DNA of 64,000 nt from Nitrospirota bacterium (GCA_009773185.1 WPIF01000014.1:1-64000), one strand, 5' to 3'. Shown: positions 45,001 to 53,894, numbered from the stretch's first letter. The notes: a model not told the origin generated them from the sequence alone. Made by a program: numbers and translations.

Positions 45001-48000
45001 TATCCAAGACCGTTTTCATCGGTGAAGACAAAGTCATCGGCAACAATATGCCCTATAAATATTTCTGGTGGAGAAATTTTCCTTACCCGTTGATTTAGCA
45101 TATCTGCTATATAGATATTTCCTGCACTATCAACTGCTACTCCTCTCGAATCACTAAATTTTGCCTGGGTAGCCGGACCGCCATCGCCGCTAAAGCCGCC
45201 TCCCCACCAACCACTATCACTACCAGCTACTGTTGTAATAATGCCGCTGGCATCCACTTTTCTTATTCGGTGATTCCAAGCATCTGCAATATAAATATTG
45301 CCTGAACTATCTATGACTACTCCAGTTGGATAATTAAGCATTGCATTTGTTGCAAGGCCACCGTCTCCACTAAAACACGTTTGCCAGTTCTGCCACGAGC
45401 AGCATCGCTGCCCAGCGCCAGCAATTGTTATGATAATGCCGTTTGTGTTCACTTTTCGTATTCTACTAGTAATTGTATCTGCAATATAAATATTGCCTGA
45501 ACTATCTACGACTACTCCCTGTGGAGAATAAAGACTTGCCTGAGTTGCAGGGCCTCCATCCCCAAGGTTCAACCAATTACTACCACCACCTGCTACCGTT
45601 GTGATAATTCCATTAGTATCCACTTTTCTTATGCGACCATTATAGCTATCCGCTATATAAATATTCCCTGCGTTATCCACTGCTATACCAGTTGGAGAAT
45701 TAAGCATTGCCTGAGTTGCAGGGCCTCCGTCTCCAAGGTTCAACCAATTACTACCACCACCTGCTACCGTTGTGATAATTCCATTAGTATCCACTTTTCT
45801 TATGCGACCATTATAGCTATCCGCTATGTAGATATTTCCTGCGCTGTCTACTGCCACTCCATGTGGAGAATAAAGCCTTGCATTTGTTGCAGGGCCTCCA
45901 TCTCCGCTAAAGCCGGACTGTCCATTGCCTGCAACGGTTGTGATAATTTTAGTAAAATTGTTTTTGCTTTTTGTGCCATCCCCCTTATAAAGAGCGTTAG
46001 AGTCAGACAAATTCAGATAATGATGCGAAGAGAGCGTCCAACCACTGCCAAAAGCAGCAATAGAAGTAATCCCTTCTCCTCTCTGAACAATCAATGAACT
46101 ATGCTTCCATGAGATGACTTCCTGTCTTGCAAGAATTCCCGTAACATAGCTGCCTGCCTGAGCAAATGATTGAGCAAAATTGCCTCCATCGTAATAAACT
46201 GCCTGATACACAAACCCTATGCTTATGTTTGCAGTTGTTGAACCAACAGGTTTTCCAAGATAATCTAATCCATCCCATACAAATTCAGCTTTTTGATTCG
46301 GCTGGGCTGGAAGTGTTGTCTCAAATGTTCTGCCTGCAACTTCCATCTTCACAATAATGCTCTTGAGGCTCGGAGGAACAGAGCTTCCGCTTGCAGGAAT
46401 GGTTATCGAGGATTTAAAGCCCTTAACGCGGTTGCTTGCGTAATGCAAGGCCATATCTGTTCCGGGGATTGGTATGTCTTCATGGAAGATGCGGTTTCTG
46501 CTCTCGCAATATGAGTTTATTTTGTCACAATCATCATCATCTTTCTGCCCATCGGATGAGGGTTCGCCTCCGGGATTCGGCGGAGTTGCACCAGCAGGTG
46601 GACCGTAAGGCCAGTTGCAGTCCCACGGAGTGAAATGATTAATCTTGACACGCCAATATGTTGAATTGGGTTTATATTTAGAGGGGTCAGTCAGCCCTTG
46701 TATATTAAAATCGTCAGGCAGGCTGTCTCCTGTGCTGTCAATTGCATCAACAATCCCATCTCCATTTGTGTCGAGAAGCTTGACTACAACTCCATTGTCT
46801 GAAGGAACCCATACTGCCCTGTCTCTGTCGTAATAGCCAACAGGGACTTTTTCTCCAACTTTAAAGCCTAAAAAATTATCCACATAAACAGTAACCGGCT
46901 TTTCGAATCTCACATTCTTTGCGCCGTCAACTGAGAGTTCGGAGGCATAGGTGAATGCGGAATTCGGCGGCAGTTTTGCAGGCATGGATTCAGGCGTTTC
47001 AAACTCTGTGGCCCTTGTTGCGATGGATGAAAGAATTGTCTCTGTGCCGTCTGCGGATTTTGAATATGCCTTGTTGTCTCCGCTAAAAACCATTGTCAAG
47101 AAACGGCTGCCATATGAATCGGAGATTGTTGAGCTCTTGTGGGTTATGATTGTTGAGGGATTGCCGTCAAAGTTCACTGTTGTAACAGCTATGTCTTCGG
47201 GGATCATGGAGATCGTCTCGGCTGTTGCTATATCATTCCATGGGGTATTTACCTGACGGTGGGTTGTTATAAAACTCGTTTTCTCATAAACAATTGTGAT
47301 AGTTCCGCCTCCATCTACAGGGATAGAGAACCTTCCTTCGCTGTTTGTGGTTACTGTTCCATATTCAGGATGGCTGTGGATTGAGACTGTTACGCCTGAT
47401 AACGGATTCTGCGACTTGTCTTTGACGATACCCGTAATCATGGAAAATCTTTTGGAGTCATAGGCTTTTATCGTTGCATTTTGAGGGACCAGTTCTTCAT
47501 ATTGTTTTCCAAATGAGCCTTCGGGCAAGGGTTCTACGGTAATTTTCTTGTTTGCAGTGAAAATAATAGGGCTTGATATGCCTCCTCCCGGCAAAGGGTT
47601 AATGACTTTAACCTGATAACTTTCATCTGTCTTTATTGCATCAGACGGGATTGTTGCAATAATTTGTGTCTTGCTTATGTAGTTTGCCGGATAAGGCAGG
47701 TTGTTGAAGCTCATAAGTGATGTCTTTACAAAGTTATCGCCTGTCAAGGTAAGTATGAAATCAGGGCTTTCTGCTGTGATTGACGCCGGGTTTATGGATG
47801 TGAGTGAAGGGATAGGGTTAAGGACTGTGAATGTTGCTGTGTTTGATGGCCCGCCACCGGGTGACGGGTTTGACGCTTTTATGTCAAGGTATCTGCCATA
47901 TTCCAAGTCTTCAGATGTGAGTTCAAGCTGGATTTTTGTCTGGCTTATGAGTGTAAAGGGTCTTGAGGTTCCATTTATATACACTGTGGTGTCATTGAAA

Positions 48001-49343
48001 AGTCCTGTGCCAAAGACTGTGAGGGTTAATCCCTGTGTGCCTGCCATTGTTTCCAATGGGTCAAGGGATGAGATTTGCGGGATCGGGTTCATTATCTGGA
48101 GGGTTGCCGAATTTGATATGCCGCCTTCAGGCGCTGGATTAGTAACTGTTATCTGGTATGTGCCTGTTTTTTGTAGTAATGTCTCAGGGATTTCTACTTT
48201 GAGGTGGTGATTGTCTATGAAGGAAGCGTGCAGCGTATAGCTGGTAGCGGGTAGTAAAAAACCAGATGAGGATTTTATAAATCCTGAACCTTCGATGATA
48301 AGCTCTGCTGTTTTGCCTCCACGCAAGAGCGTATCAGGCGTAATCGAGGTTATTGCCGGAATAGGATTGGGAAGCTGTATCAAAGTGAGGCTGTCTGTTT
48401 TGTCGTCAACTATTCCTGCTATGTTTGTGAAGTTGTTGACTGCAACTCCTTTGGGTAGTTTGTTTAAGGGATAGGTTTTAATTGTTGTGTTTGTATTCAG
48501 GTCTATAAGTTGTAGTGTTCTATCTTCGTCACAGATTACAAGGGCGCGGTTGTCGAGCTGGTTTATTGCTACTGAGATTGGATGCTTGCCTGTCTGAATT
48601 GTGGAGGTCTGCCAATTAAAAAGATTTATGATTGTTATTGAGTTATCTTTTTCATTAACAACTGCTGCAAGGTGCGTTTCATGATTAACATCAATTGCCT
48701 GCGGTTTTTGTCCGGTTGGAACTGTTCCTGTTACCTGATTGGTGTTCAGGTCTATGACTGAGACATTGTAGTCTTTTTCATTTACAACTAATGCAAGGTT
48801 CAGGACAGGGTCTATCGCTATATCCTTTGGCTCCTGTCCTACTGGAATAGTTCTTGTTAAGCTGTTATTTGTCAAATCAATAACTGAGACTGTGTTGTCT
48901 TTGTGATTGGCTGCATAGGCACGGTGGGTTGCCTGATTTATCGTTATTCCTTCCGGTTCTTTGCCAATCGGGATTGTCTTGATTACTGAAAAGGTATTGA
49001 GATCTATAAATAAGACTGTATCATCTTTGCTGTTTGTTACAAGGGCAATATTCAGTCCTTTATCAATTGAAACTCCTCTTGGAGCTTTGCCGACAGGAAT
49101 GGTTGATATAACTTTTTGAGTATTGAGATTTACTATTGAAACTGAATCGGCCTTCTCATTTGCAATCACTGCAATGTCTGTAATCGGATTAATTGCTATG
49201 CCTCTGGGGTTTGATTCGAGGGGGATGCCTGAGGTGTCGGTTGTGGAATGGACAGAGTCTTTAAGAGAAAATACTATAAGGCTAAGGACTGATAAAATTA
49301 AGACAAAGAAAACGCATCTAAAAGAGTAGCTCTTTCTCATCAT
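42072..49343 (-). CDS. Giant RHS/YD-repeat protein with YVTN, IPT/TIG and NHL domains and a glycine-zipper tail
   Basis: 2423 residues. In order: signal peptide (1-32); YVTN-type beta-propeller (around 40-330, units like NPRGIAINPITDIAVIANEK); IPT/TIG immunoglobulin-like repeats (around 335-610); a carboxypeptidase-regulatory-like domain (TGIVKDKSQNPLSGVTVSI); NHL blades (around 1130-1430, GPATNARLYSPHGVAVDSAG); RHS/YD repeats; and the RHS core end GARDYDPAIGKWTAKDPIDF ... DPVNWTDPLGL. The 125 residues after DPLGL (2299-2423, 42072-42449) are a glycine-zipper (GGGIVGGFVGGAIGGIVGG) then CAGSLNCGEEGM. RHS cages hold a C-terminal toxin; a pore-forming tail fits. The small membrane gene follows. 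Confidence 0.92.
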   Translation of the reverse strand: MMRKSYSFRCVFFVLILSVLSLIVFSLKDSVHSTTDTSGIPLESNPRGIAINPITDIAVIANEKADSVSIVNLNTQKVISTIPVGKAPRGVSIDKGLNIALVTNSKDDTVLFIDLNTFSVIKTIPIGKEPEGITINQATHRAYAANHKDNTVSVIDLTNNSLTRTIPVGQEPKDIAIDPVLNLALVVNEKDYNVSVIDLNTNQVTGTVPTGQKPQAIDVNHETHLAAVVNEKDNSITIINLFNWQTSTIQTGKHPISVAINQLDNRALVICDEDRTLQLIDLNTNTTIKTYPLNKLPKGVAVNNFTNIAGIVDDKTDSLTLIQLPNPIPAITSITPDTLLRGGKTAELIIEGSGFIKSSSGFLLPATSYTLHASFIDNHHLKVEIPETLLQKTGTYQITVTNPAPEGGISNSATLQIMNPIPQISSLDPLETMAGTQGLTLTVFGTGLFNDTTVYINGTSRPFTLISQTKIQLELTSEDLEYGRYLDIKASNPSPGGGPSNTATFTVLNPIPSLTSINPASITAESPDFILTLTGDNFVKTSLMSFNNLPYPANYISKTQIIATIPSDAIKTDESYQVKVINPLPGGGISSPIIFTANKKITVEPLPEGSFGKQYEELVPQNATIKAYDSKRFSMITGIVKDKSQNPLSGVTVSIHSHPEYGTVTTNSEGRFSIPVDGGGTITIVYEKTSFITTHRQVNTPWNDIATAETISMIPEDIAVTTVNFDGNPSTIITHKSSTISDSYGSRFLTMVFSGDNKAYSKSADGTETILSSIATRATEFETPESMPAKLPPNSAFTYASELSVDGAKNVRFEKPVTVYVDNFLGFKVGEKVPVGYYDRDRAVWVPSDNGVVVKLLDTNGDGIVDAIDSTGDSLPDDFNIQGLTDPSKYKPNSTYWRVKINHFTPWDCNWPYGPPAGATPPNPGGEPSSDGQKDDDDCDKINSYCESRNRIFHEDIPIPGTDMALHYASNRVKGFKSSITIPASGSSVPPSLKSIIVKMEVAGRTFETTLPAQPNQKAEFVWDGLDYLGKPVGSTTANISIGFVYQAVYYDGGNFAQSFAQAGSYVTGILARQEVISWKHSSLIVQRGEGITSIAAFGSGWTLSSHHYLNLSDSNALYKGDGTKSKNNFTKIITTVAGNGQSGFSGDGGPATNARLYSPHGVAVDSAGNIYIADSYNGRIRKVDTNGIITTVAGGGSNWLNLGDGGPATQAMLNSPTGIAVDNAGNIYIADSYNGRIRKVDTNGIITTVAGGGSNWLNLGDGGPATQASLYSPQGVVVDSSGNIYIADTITSRIRKVNTNGIIITIAGAGQRCCSWQNWQTCFSGDGGLATNAMLNYPTGVVIDSSGNIYIADAWNHRIRKVDASGIITTVAGSDSGWWGGGFSGDGGPATQAKFSDSRGVAVDSAGNIYIADMLNQRVRKISPPEIFIGHIVADDFVFTDENGLGYIMDSIGLHKSTIDLETGKTLLTFGYQNKQLISITDRFGNQTTIQRDGSGIPTSITSPDGIITSLTIDGSNNLKKVSYPDNSAYAFAYTSESLMTDEYDTKNNHFKHQFDANGRITDILDPEGGSWNYSKTMDNSGYILTNILTAEGNLTAYKDKTDSTGAYTSLKTDPTGAITQTTASSDGLTETSQFCGMKQTMKYGLDSEYKFKYTKELSKTSPAGLLLTTAFTKTYQDTNTDKKPDLITETTAINSKNWTTKNNVLTGAIINTSPLGRIVTSKYDTTNLLTKEISVAGLSPVTFSYDTRGRLTGTTTGTRTLSIAYDPNGNIDYMITPDNKTFDYMYDVMGRLKSEYRPDGTIVSYNYDNNGNMTVLTNPKSIANSFGYTANDQRKTWMTPLSGSYLYSYDKERKLKTIQFPSGKLITNTYTKGLLTSTTTPEGMTTFEYGCSSLMSGAVRGTEKITFTYDGLLLKTDSRTGLLNQTISYAYNNDFRLLSISYAGTSYSLGYDNDGLLTSAGAFTIARNSQNGLPEKVSDNTYSLSRTFSGYGEVDAYSNKISATDVYILSMTRDQAGRITQRVENIKGEVITWDYQYDTLTLGRLIEVKQNGTTTESYSYDANGNRLIGNSVNYSYSNEDHILTAGANTYQFNVDGFLTGKTTASGTMTYQYSSRGELLNITKPDGTTIIYDHDPMGRRIAKRISGTVVEKYLWQGLTQLLAVYDGNSNLLMRFNYANGRMPVSMVQNGITYYLLYDQVGSLRAVTDSSGNIVKQITYDSFGNIISDTNPSFAVPFGFAGGLHDRDTGLVRFGARDYDPAIGKWTAKDPIDFKGGDVNLFNYISSDPVNWTDPLGLAPISPAPLGPGAYGGGPGQTIGATVGWYGGAVAGAAAGTSIGMDVGFAYGASLGLGGGPLGSLGGGIVGGFVGGAIGGIVGGMAGGFLGGTAGHQLFDQPCAGSLNCGEEGMLEQWRRQHRSPCK
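45541..45841 (-). repeat. Near-identical 171-bp tandem NHL unit in the RHS gene
   Basis: About 130 bp at 45541-45670 recur at 45712-45841 with only a few changes (offset 171 bp, 57 codons). Other blades of the same propeller are far more diverged, so this duplication looks recent. Confidence 0.8.
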
Positions 49344-49404
49344 TTTCCCCTCTGATGATTTGGCTGGAACTGTTTAGAATAATAAAGAAGCATAAAACTC
49401 TTGT

Positions 49405-49478
49405 CAAGGAGAAAATTCAGACCTGTGAATTTACTTCATGAAATTTACTTCGTTACGCCAATTTAGAAATGTCCTGTT
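49405..49478. repeat. Element remnant at the right edge of the RHS locus
   Basis: AAAATTCAGACCTG (49412-49425) resembles the GGTCAGGTCT family, and GCCAATTTAGAAATGTCCTG (49457-49476) resembles 17994-18013. It marks the boundary upstream of the RHS gene. Confidence 0.45.
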
Positions 49479-49507
49479 CTTTATCTCTATCTCCAGTAAT
49501 TATGGAA

Positions 49508-50263
49508 TCACTTGCTGAGCTTCTCGGCCACTTCATCGGGAATATCAAAATTTGCATATACGTTCTGGACGTCCTCGTGGTCTTCGAGCGCATCCATGAG
49601 CCTCAGCATCTGCTCCGCAGACTTTCCATCCAGGGCCACATAGTTTTTGGGAAGCATCGTTACTTCAGCGGATTCGATTGGTATATTTGCCTTCTCGATA
49701 GCAGCCTTAACCTCGTTTAAAGCCTCAGGCGCTGTGATTATCTCATAATTGTCCTCCTGAGGATCATTTTTCATGTCCTCGGCGCCTGCATCCAGAGCAG
49801 CAGACATGAGAGAGTCTTCTGAGGCCTTTGCCTTGTTAACCAATATATAACCCCTCTTGTCAAATATCCACGAAACACACCCGGTTTCTCCAAGGCTTCC
49901 GCCGCTTTTGGACATCATATGCCTTATCTCCGGGACTGTCCTGTTTTTGTTGTCAGTCATGACCTCAATAAGCATGGCAACACCTGCAGGCCCATATCCC
50001 TCATATACAATTTCCTCGTAAGTAACTCCGGGAAGTTCGCCGGTCCCCTTCATAATCGCCCTTTTAATATTATCGTGAGGCATATTTACTTCCTTGGCCT
50101 TCTCTATCGCTGTGCGCAGCCTGGGGTTGCCTTCGGGATCTCCTCCCCCGAACCTTGCCGCGACCGATATCTCTTTTACTATCTTGGTAAAGGCCTTGCC
50201 TTTTTTTGCGTCCGTATGGGCCTTTTTATGTTTTATCTGAGACCATTTCGAATGTCCTGACAT
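49508..50263 (-). CDS. yebC: YebC/PmpR family translation/transcription factor
   Basis: 251 residues starting [20 protein letters not shown], the invariant family start. [36 protein letters not shown] and the C-terminal [20 protein letters not shown] follow. YebC was long annotated as a transcription regulator; recent work on the family links it to ribosome help at proline stretches. The gene stands alone 14 bp after the BamD-like gene on the same strand. Confidence 0.97.
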   Translation of the reverse strand: MSGHSKWSQIKHKKAHTDAKKGKAFTKIVKEISVAARFGGGDPEGNPRLRTAIEKAKEVNMPHDNIKRAIMKGTGELPGVTYEEIVYEGYGPAGVAMLIEVMTDNKNRTVPEIRHMMSKSGGSLGETGCVSWIFDKRGYILVNKAKASEDSLMSAALDAGAEDMKNDPQEDNYEIITAPEALNEVKAAIEKANIPIESAEVTMLPKNYVALDGKSAEQMLRLMDALEDHEDVQNVYANFDIPDEVAEKLSK

Positions 50264-50277
50264 TATGTACCCCCAAC

Positions 50278-50949
50278 TTATTTTTTGAGTTTCTTTATTT
50301 CTTCCAGCCTCTTTTGGGAAGTTTCACCTTCCGTGGTTTTCGGGAAGAATTCTATTACTATCTTATACCCCTTCTCTGCTTCTATAAGGTCGCCAAGATT
50401 GAACTTTGCTTCAGAAAACATGAACAGATGATATGGCCTGTCAAGCTTCCCTGTGGCGATAAACTTTTTGACATGCGGCGTAAATATCCTTAGAAGCCTG
50501 TCCCACATCTTATTAGCGTAATAAGATTGCCCGAAGGCCTGTTCTATGTTGAACCCGAGCGTGGAATCAGGATATCTCCCGAGAAAATCTTTATATAATT
50601 TTTCCGCCTTGTCAACTTTTGGGGGCTTGAACTCATCAATGAGCAAAACAATAAGCCTCCAGTAAGTTTCTTCAACCAAAGGGACATCGGGATACTTATT
50701 TATTATCTCATCATACAAAGCCTCCATCTGCGGAAGTATGGACTGCCTGTCCTCTGCTTCCTCTGTAAGGCTGAGTATCCTGCCAAACAGTTCATTCACT
50801 TTTTTCTCCTGCTCTTCAACAGAAACTTTCTTCCCGGCAGCAGGCGGCTTCTTATCATCTGTTATCTTGGGCGGCGTTACGCATGCAGGGATTAAAAACA
50901 AAACGACCAAAAGATAGCGTATAGCGTGTAGCGTATAGCGTGTTTTCAT
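50278..50949 (-). CDS. Tetratricopeptide lipoprotein, BamD/YfiO-like
   Basis: 223 residues. The lipobox is IPAC-V (around 20-24). Then comes a Lys-rich linker and TPR-like helical pairs ([58 protein letters not shown]). BamD is an outer-membrane assembly lipoprotein, but many related TPR lipoproteins serve other complexes. Its start [14 protein letters not shown] is coded by heptamer units GTATAGC/GTGTAGC at 50911-50941. The end overlaps nothing; the start overlaps the NtrC gene stop by 4 bp. Confidence 0.82.
   Translation of the reverse strand: MKTRYTLHAIRYLLVVLFLIPACVTPPKITDDKKPPAAGKKVSVEEQEKKVNELFGRILSLTEEAEDRQSILPQMEALYDEIINKYPDVPLVEETYWRLIVLLIDEFKPPKVDKAEKLYKDFLGRYPDSTLGFNIEQAFGQSYYANKMWDRLLRIFTPHVKKFIATGKLDRPYHLFMFSEAKFNLGDLIEAEKGYKIVIEFFPKTTEGETSQKRLEEIKKLKK
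50911..50941. repeat. Heptamer repeat encoding the lipoprotein's N-terminus
   Basis: AGATAGC GTATAGC GTGTAGC GTATAGC GTGTTTT lie at the 5' end of the TPR lipoprotein gene and are translated as the start of its signal peptide. Confidence 0.65.
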
Positions 50950-52310
50950 TCTATATGATACTCCTTTATCTTAGTCAGCAGTGTTTTGTAACTCACCTGT
51001 AAAGCTTCTGCTGCCCTGCTTTTATTCCCTTTTGTTTCTTTCAATGCCTTTGTTATCCTCTGCGTTTCAGCAATCCTCAGCGCCTCTTTTGACGCATCCT
51101 CAAGAGTCCCGTTCATAGGGAGATTCTTCAACCCGGCTTCCAGGGACAGAGTGCTCAAAGATACATGTTCAGGAGTTATGACCCTGCCGTCACACAATAT
51201 TATTGCCCGCTCAATCGTATTTTCAAGCTCCCTTACATTGCCTTTCCATGAATAGTTAACAAGCATCTCCATAGTCTCATTCGAGATGCTCTTCAATGGA
51301 GCTTTAAGTTCTCTGCAGTACTTATTAAGGAAAAAGTCTACAAGTAACGGAATATCCTCTGTTCTTTCCCTGAGCGGAGGAATCATTACAGGAAAGACAC
51401 TCAGCCTGTAGAACAGGTCTTCCCTGAACGCCTTTTCCGAAACAGCCTTTTCAAGGTCCTTATTGCTCGCTGCAATAATCCTGACATCTATCTTTATTGT
51501 CTTCAATCCTCCAATCCGCTCAATCTCTCCTTCCTGCAAGACTCTGAGCAGCTTGGCCTGAAGCGCAGTGTCCATCTCTCCAATCTCATCGAGAAATATA
51601 GTCCCCTTATCAGCAAGTTCAAACTTTCCCATCTTCCTGAAATCAGCGCCTGTAAACGCGCCTTTTTCGTGTCCGAAGAGTTCAGATTCAAGAAGCTCCC
51701 TCGGTATGGCTGCACAGTTAATCGGCACAAACGGATATTCCCTTCTGGGACTGAGATTATGTATACCCCTTGCAAATAATTCCTTGCCTGTACCGCTCTC
51801 ACCCAGTATGAGCACTGTCGTCTTGCTCGGCGCGACCTTCTGAATGTTCTGCGCGACAGTTGTAATTTTCTCACTCTTACCGATAATCCTTGGGATTCCA
51901 AGCTGGGCCGAGAATTCTTCTTTCAAAAGCATGTTCTCTGTCATTAACCTCTGTGTCTCAAGCGCCCTTTTCATAAGCATCAGCAGGTGGTCGGTATCAA
52001 AAGGCTTTGTAATAAAATCAAAGGCCCCCTCTTTCATTGCAATAACAGCAGTCTCAACCGACCCGAATGCTGTCATCACAATTACCGGCGTCAACGGGTT
52101 TTCCTCTTTTGCCGCTTTCAATACATCTATCCCGTCTTTTTTAGGAAGCTTCAGGTCAGTCAAAACCATATCCACCCTATCTTCCTTCAATTTTTTAATT
52201 CCCTCAAGCCCGTCCCTTGCAATAACAGTCCTGTAGCCTTCAGCCTTGAGGGTCTCTTTAAGCATATCTGACATTGATTCTCTGTCTTCGACTATGAGGA
52301 TTGTTTCCAT
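50946..52310 (-). CDS. NtrC-family sigma54-dependent response regulator
   Basis: 454 residues. The receiver domain (1-120) has the phosphorylation Asp52 in LTDLKLP and the conserved Lys in FDFITKPFD. The AAA+ domain has Walker [10 protein letters not shown], the sigma54-contact loop GAFTGA, and Walker [11 protein letters not shown]. It ends with a Fis-type helix-turn-helix ([20 protein letters not shown]). It activates sigma54 promoters when phosphorylated. The partner kinase is not adjacent. A sigma54-type promoter occurs upstream of lpxC in this window; a link is only a possibility. Confidence 0.96.
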   Translation of the reverse strand: METILIVEDRESMSDMLKETLKAEGYRTVIARDGLEGIKKLKEDRVDMVLTDLKLPKKDGIDVLKAAKEENPLTPVIVMTAFGSVETAVIAMKEGAFDFITKPFDTDHLLMLMKRALETQRLMTENMLLKEEFSAQLGIPRIIGKSEKITTVAQNIQKVAPSKTTVLILGESGTGKELFARGIHNLSPRREYPFVPINCAAIPRELLESELFGHEKGAFTGADFRKMGKFELADKGTIFLDEIGEMDTALQAKLLRVLQEGEIERIGGLKTIKIDVRIIAASNKDLEKAVSEKAFREDLFYRLSVFPVMIPPLRERTEDIPLLVDFFLNKYCRELKAPLKSISNETMEMLVNYSWKGNVRELENTIERAIILCDGRVITPEHVSLSTLSLEAGLKNLPMNGTLEDASKEALRIAETQRITKALKETKGNKSRAAEALQVSYKTLLTKIKEYHIE

Positions 52311-52328
52311 AAAAGCCTAAATATCATA

Positions 52329-53108
52329 TCACATCTTTGCATCTTTCAGTGCATCCCTGCAACCGCAGTTTCTCTGCTCCGGGATAATGCTGAATACCTT
52401 TTCTAAAAGAATTTTTATTCTTTCAGTTGATTCTGCCATCTTTTCTACAACCTCTGTTGTTGTCAGTTTCTTTCCAGAGATGCCTGCAGCAAGATTCGTT
52501 ATAACAGCAATGCCGGCAAGGCATATCCCAAGTTCCCGGGCCAATGAAGCCTCAGGCATTCCTGTCATTCCCACAACATCAGCGCCAAACAGCGAAAATG
52601 CCTTTATCTCTGCTGCTGTCTCAAGCCTCGGCCCGTTTGTACATATATAAGCAGCCTTTTGTTTAAGTTTAATGCCAGCCTTTTTCCCTGCTGAAATTAT
52701 TGCTGACCTCAGTTCAGGACAGTACGGCTCAGTAAAATCAACATGGACTATTTCTTCCTTATCATAAAATGTCCTTTCCCTGCCCTCTGTCATGTCTATA
52801 ATCTGGTCAGGAACAACAATATCGCCGGGTTTCATTTTCTTATTTATACCGCCGACAGCGTTTATCGAGATAATCCTTCCTGCGCCGAGTTCCTTAAACC
52901 CCAGGATATTTGCCCTGTAGTTAACCTTATGAGGCGCGATATGATGAGGAGAGCCGTGTCTTGGAAGAAATGCAACCTCTCTTCCCGCTATATCGCAAAT
53001 CCTGTAAAGGCCTGACGGTTCGCCGTAAAGAGTTGTTATTTTCCTTTCTTCCCTGACAACAACCCCTTCAATCTCATAAAGCCCGCTCCCGCCTATAACA
53101 CCTATCAT
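52329..53108 (-). CDS. mtnP: 5'-methylthioadenosine/purine nucleoside phosphorylase, MtnP type
   Basis: 259 residues from ATG 53108, giving MIGVIGGSGLYEIEG; the longer frame adds 22 unlikely residues. RHGSPHHIAPHKVNYRANI, INAVGGINKKMKPGDIVV, YICTNGPRLETAAEIK and GMTGMPEASLARELGI are the family's phosphate, ribose and purine sites. It splits methylthioadenosine (or methylthioinosine) with phosphate in methionine salvage. GGAGGAAGGGAG precedes the ATG. Confidence 0.93.
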   Translation of the reverse strand: MIGVIGGSGLYEIEGVVVREERKITTLYGEPSGLYRICDIAGREVAFLPRHGSPHHIAPHKVNYRANILGFKELGAGRIISINAVGGINKKMKPGDIVVPDQIIDMTEGRERTFYDKEEIVHVDFTEPYCPELRSAIISAGKKAGIKLKQKAAYICTNGPRLETAAEIKAFSLFGADVVGMTGMPEASLARELGICLAGIAVITNLAAGISGKKLTTTEVVEKMAESTERIKILLEKVFSIIPEQRNCGCRDALKDAKM

Positions 53109-53201
53109 CTTTTCGCTCCCTTCCTCCGGAACAACACTATACGTATGGAATAAAATTTTAACATATAAGGGCAATATTATTTAATAAATTCAATCTTCGT
53201 A

Positions 53202-53246
53202 TTTAAGTATTGACATTAGTATAACTACTTGGTATCTTTTAAGTAT
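53202..53246 (+). promoter_or_regulatory. Sigma70 promoter of mazEF-like genes with TTTAAGTAT repeats
   Basis: TTGACA (53210-53215), 17-nt spacer, TATCTT (53233-53238). Transcription would begin at or within a few bases of the ATG at 53245, giving a leaderless message. TTTAAGTAT occurs at 53202-53210 and again at 53238-53246, a likely site for antitoxin autoregulation. Confidence 0.6.
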
Positions 53247-53493
53247 GAAAACAGCAATATCTATCCCGGATGAACTCTTCAAGGAAGTTGAGAAGTTTGC
53301 CCAAAAACATAATTACTCCAGAAGCGAGGTGTTTGTCGTTGCAGTCAGAGATTTCCTCAGAAAACTGGAATCAAGAAAACTCCTGAATCTCCTTAATGAC
53401 GCATACTCGGCCACCGAGCCTGTCGAAGAAAAAGCTCTCAGGGAAAAAAGCAAGAAACATTATGCCAGAACAGTTTTAAAGGAAAAATATTGA
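53245..53493 (+). CDS. Ribbon-helix-helix antitoxin of a MazEF-type module
   Basis: 82 residues. The N-terminal MKTAISIPDELFKEVEKFAQ and SRSEVFVVAVRDFL are a ribbon-helix-helix DNA-binding domain. The C-terminal half is charged and probably disordered until it wraps the toxin. Such antitoxins neutralise the adjacent toxin and repress the operon. The stop overlaps the toxin start by 4 bp. Confidence 0.92.
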   Translation: MKTAISIPDELFKEVEKFAQKHNYSRSEVFVVAVRDFLRKLESRKLLNLLNDAYSATEPVEEKALREKSKKHYARTVLKEKY

Positions 53494-53843
53494 CAATCAG
53501 GCAGGGTGATATTTACTGGGTCAACCTTGGCGTCCCGAAAGGCTCAGAGCCAGGCTACAGACATCCGCATGTTGTTATACAAAACAATATTTTTAATGCC
53601 AGCAAAATAAATACAGTAGTTGTTTGCGCCTTAACTTCAAACCCAAAAAGGGCAGCCGCCCCTGGAAATGTTCTGTTGAAAAAAGGAGAAGGAAATCTGC
53701 CAAAAGACAGTGTTGTTAATATATCGCAGATTATAACGGTGAATAAGCCAGACCTTATTGAAAAGATAGGGTCATTATCACCTGCAAAACTCCAGGAGGT
53801 AATAGAAGGTATTAAGCTCCTGGTAGAGCCAAGAGAGTTGTAA
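53490..53843 (+). CDS. MazF/PemK-type mRNA interferase toxin
   Basis: 117 residues. It begins with TTG at 53490 (TTGA overlap), preceded by AAAGGA. RQGDIYWVNLGVPKGSEPGY, RHPHVVIQNN, VVCALTSNPKRAAAPGNVLL and DSVVNISQIITVNK are the family motifs with the conserved Arg and Thr/Ser active-site positions. It cleaves RNA at specific short sequences. Nothing suggests inactivation. It is immediately followed by the parDE-like cassette. Confidence 0.95.
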   Translation: MTIRQGDIYWVNLGVPKGSEPGYRHPHVVIQNNIFNASKINTVVVCALTSNPKRAAAPGNVLLKKGEGNLPKDSVVNISQIITVNKPDLIEKIGSLSPAKLQEVIEGIKLLVEPREL

Positions 53844-53854
53844 TCTTAGATATC

Positions 53855-53889
53855 AAATACCCTTCCTGCGCCGGAAGTTTTTTGGGGCA
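53855..53889. repeat. 35-bp direct repeat, left copy, flanking the parDE-like cassette
   Basis: It starts AAATACCCTTCCTGCGC and matches 54520-54554 at 32 of 35 positions, in the same orientation. It sits between the mazF stop and the end of the toxin pseudogene. Confidence 0.75.
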
Positions 53890-53894
53890 AATGC

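Noticed and set aside
45050-45950. CRISPR-like or minisatellite array
   Set aside because: The repeats are coding NHL blades of variable sequence, with no short identical repeats and unique spacers.
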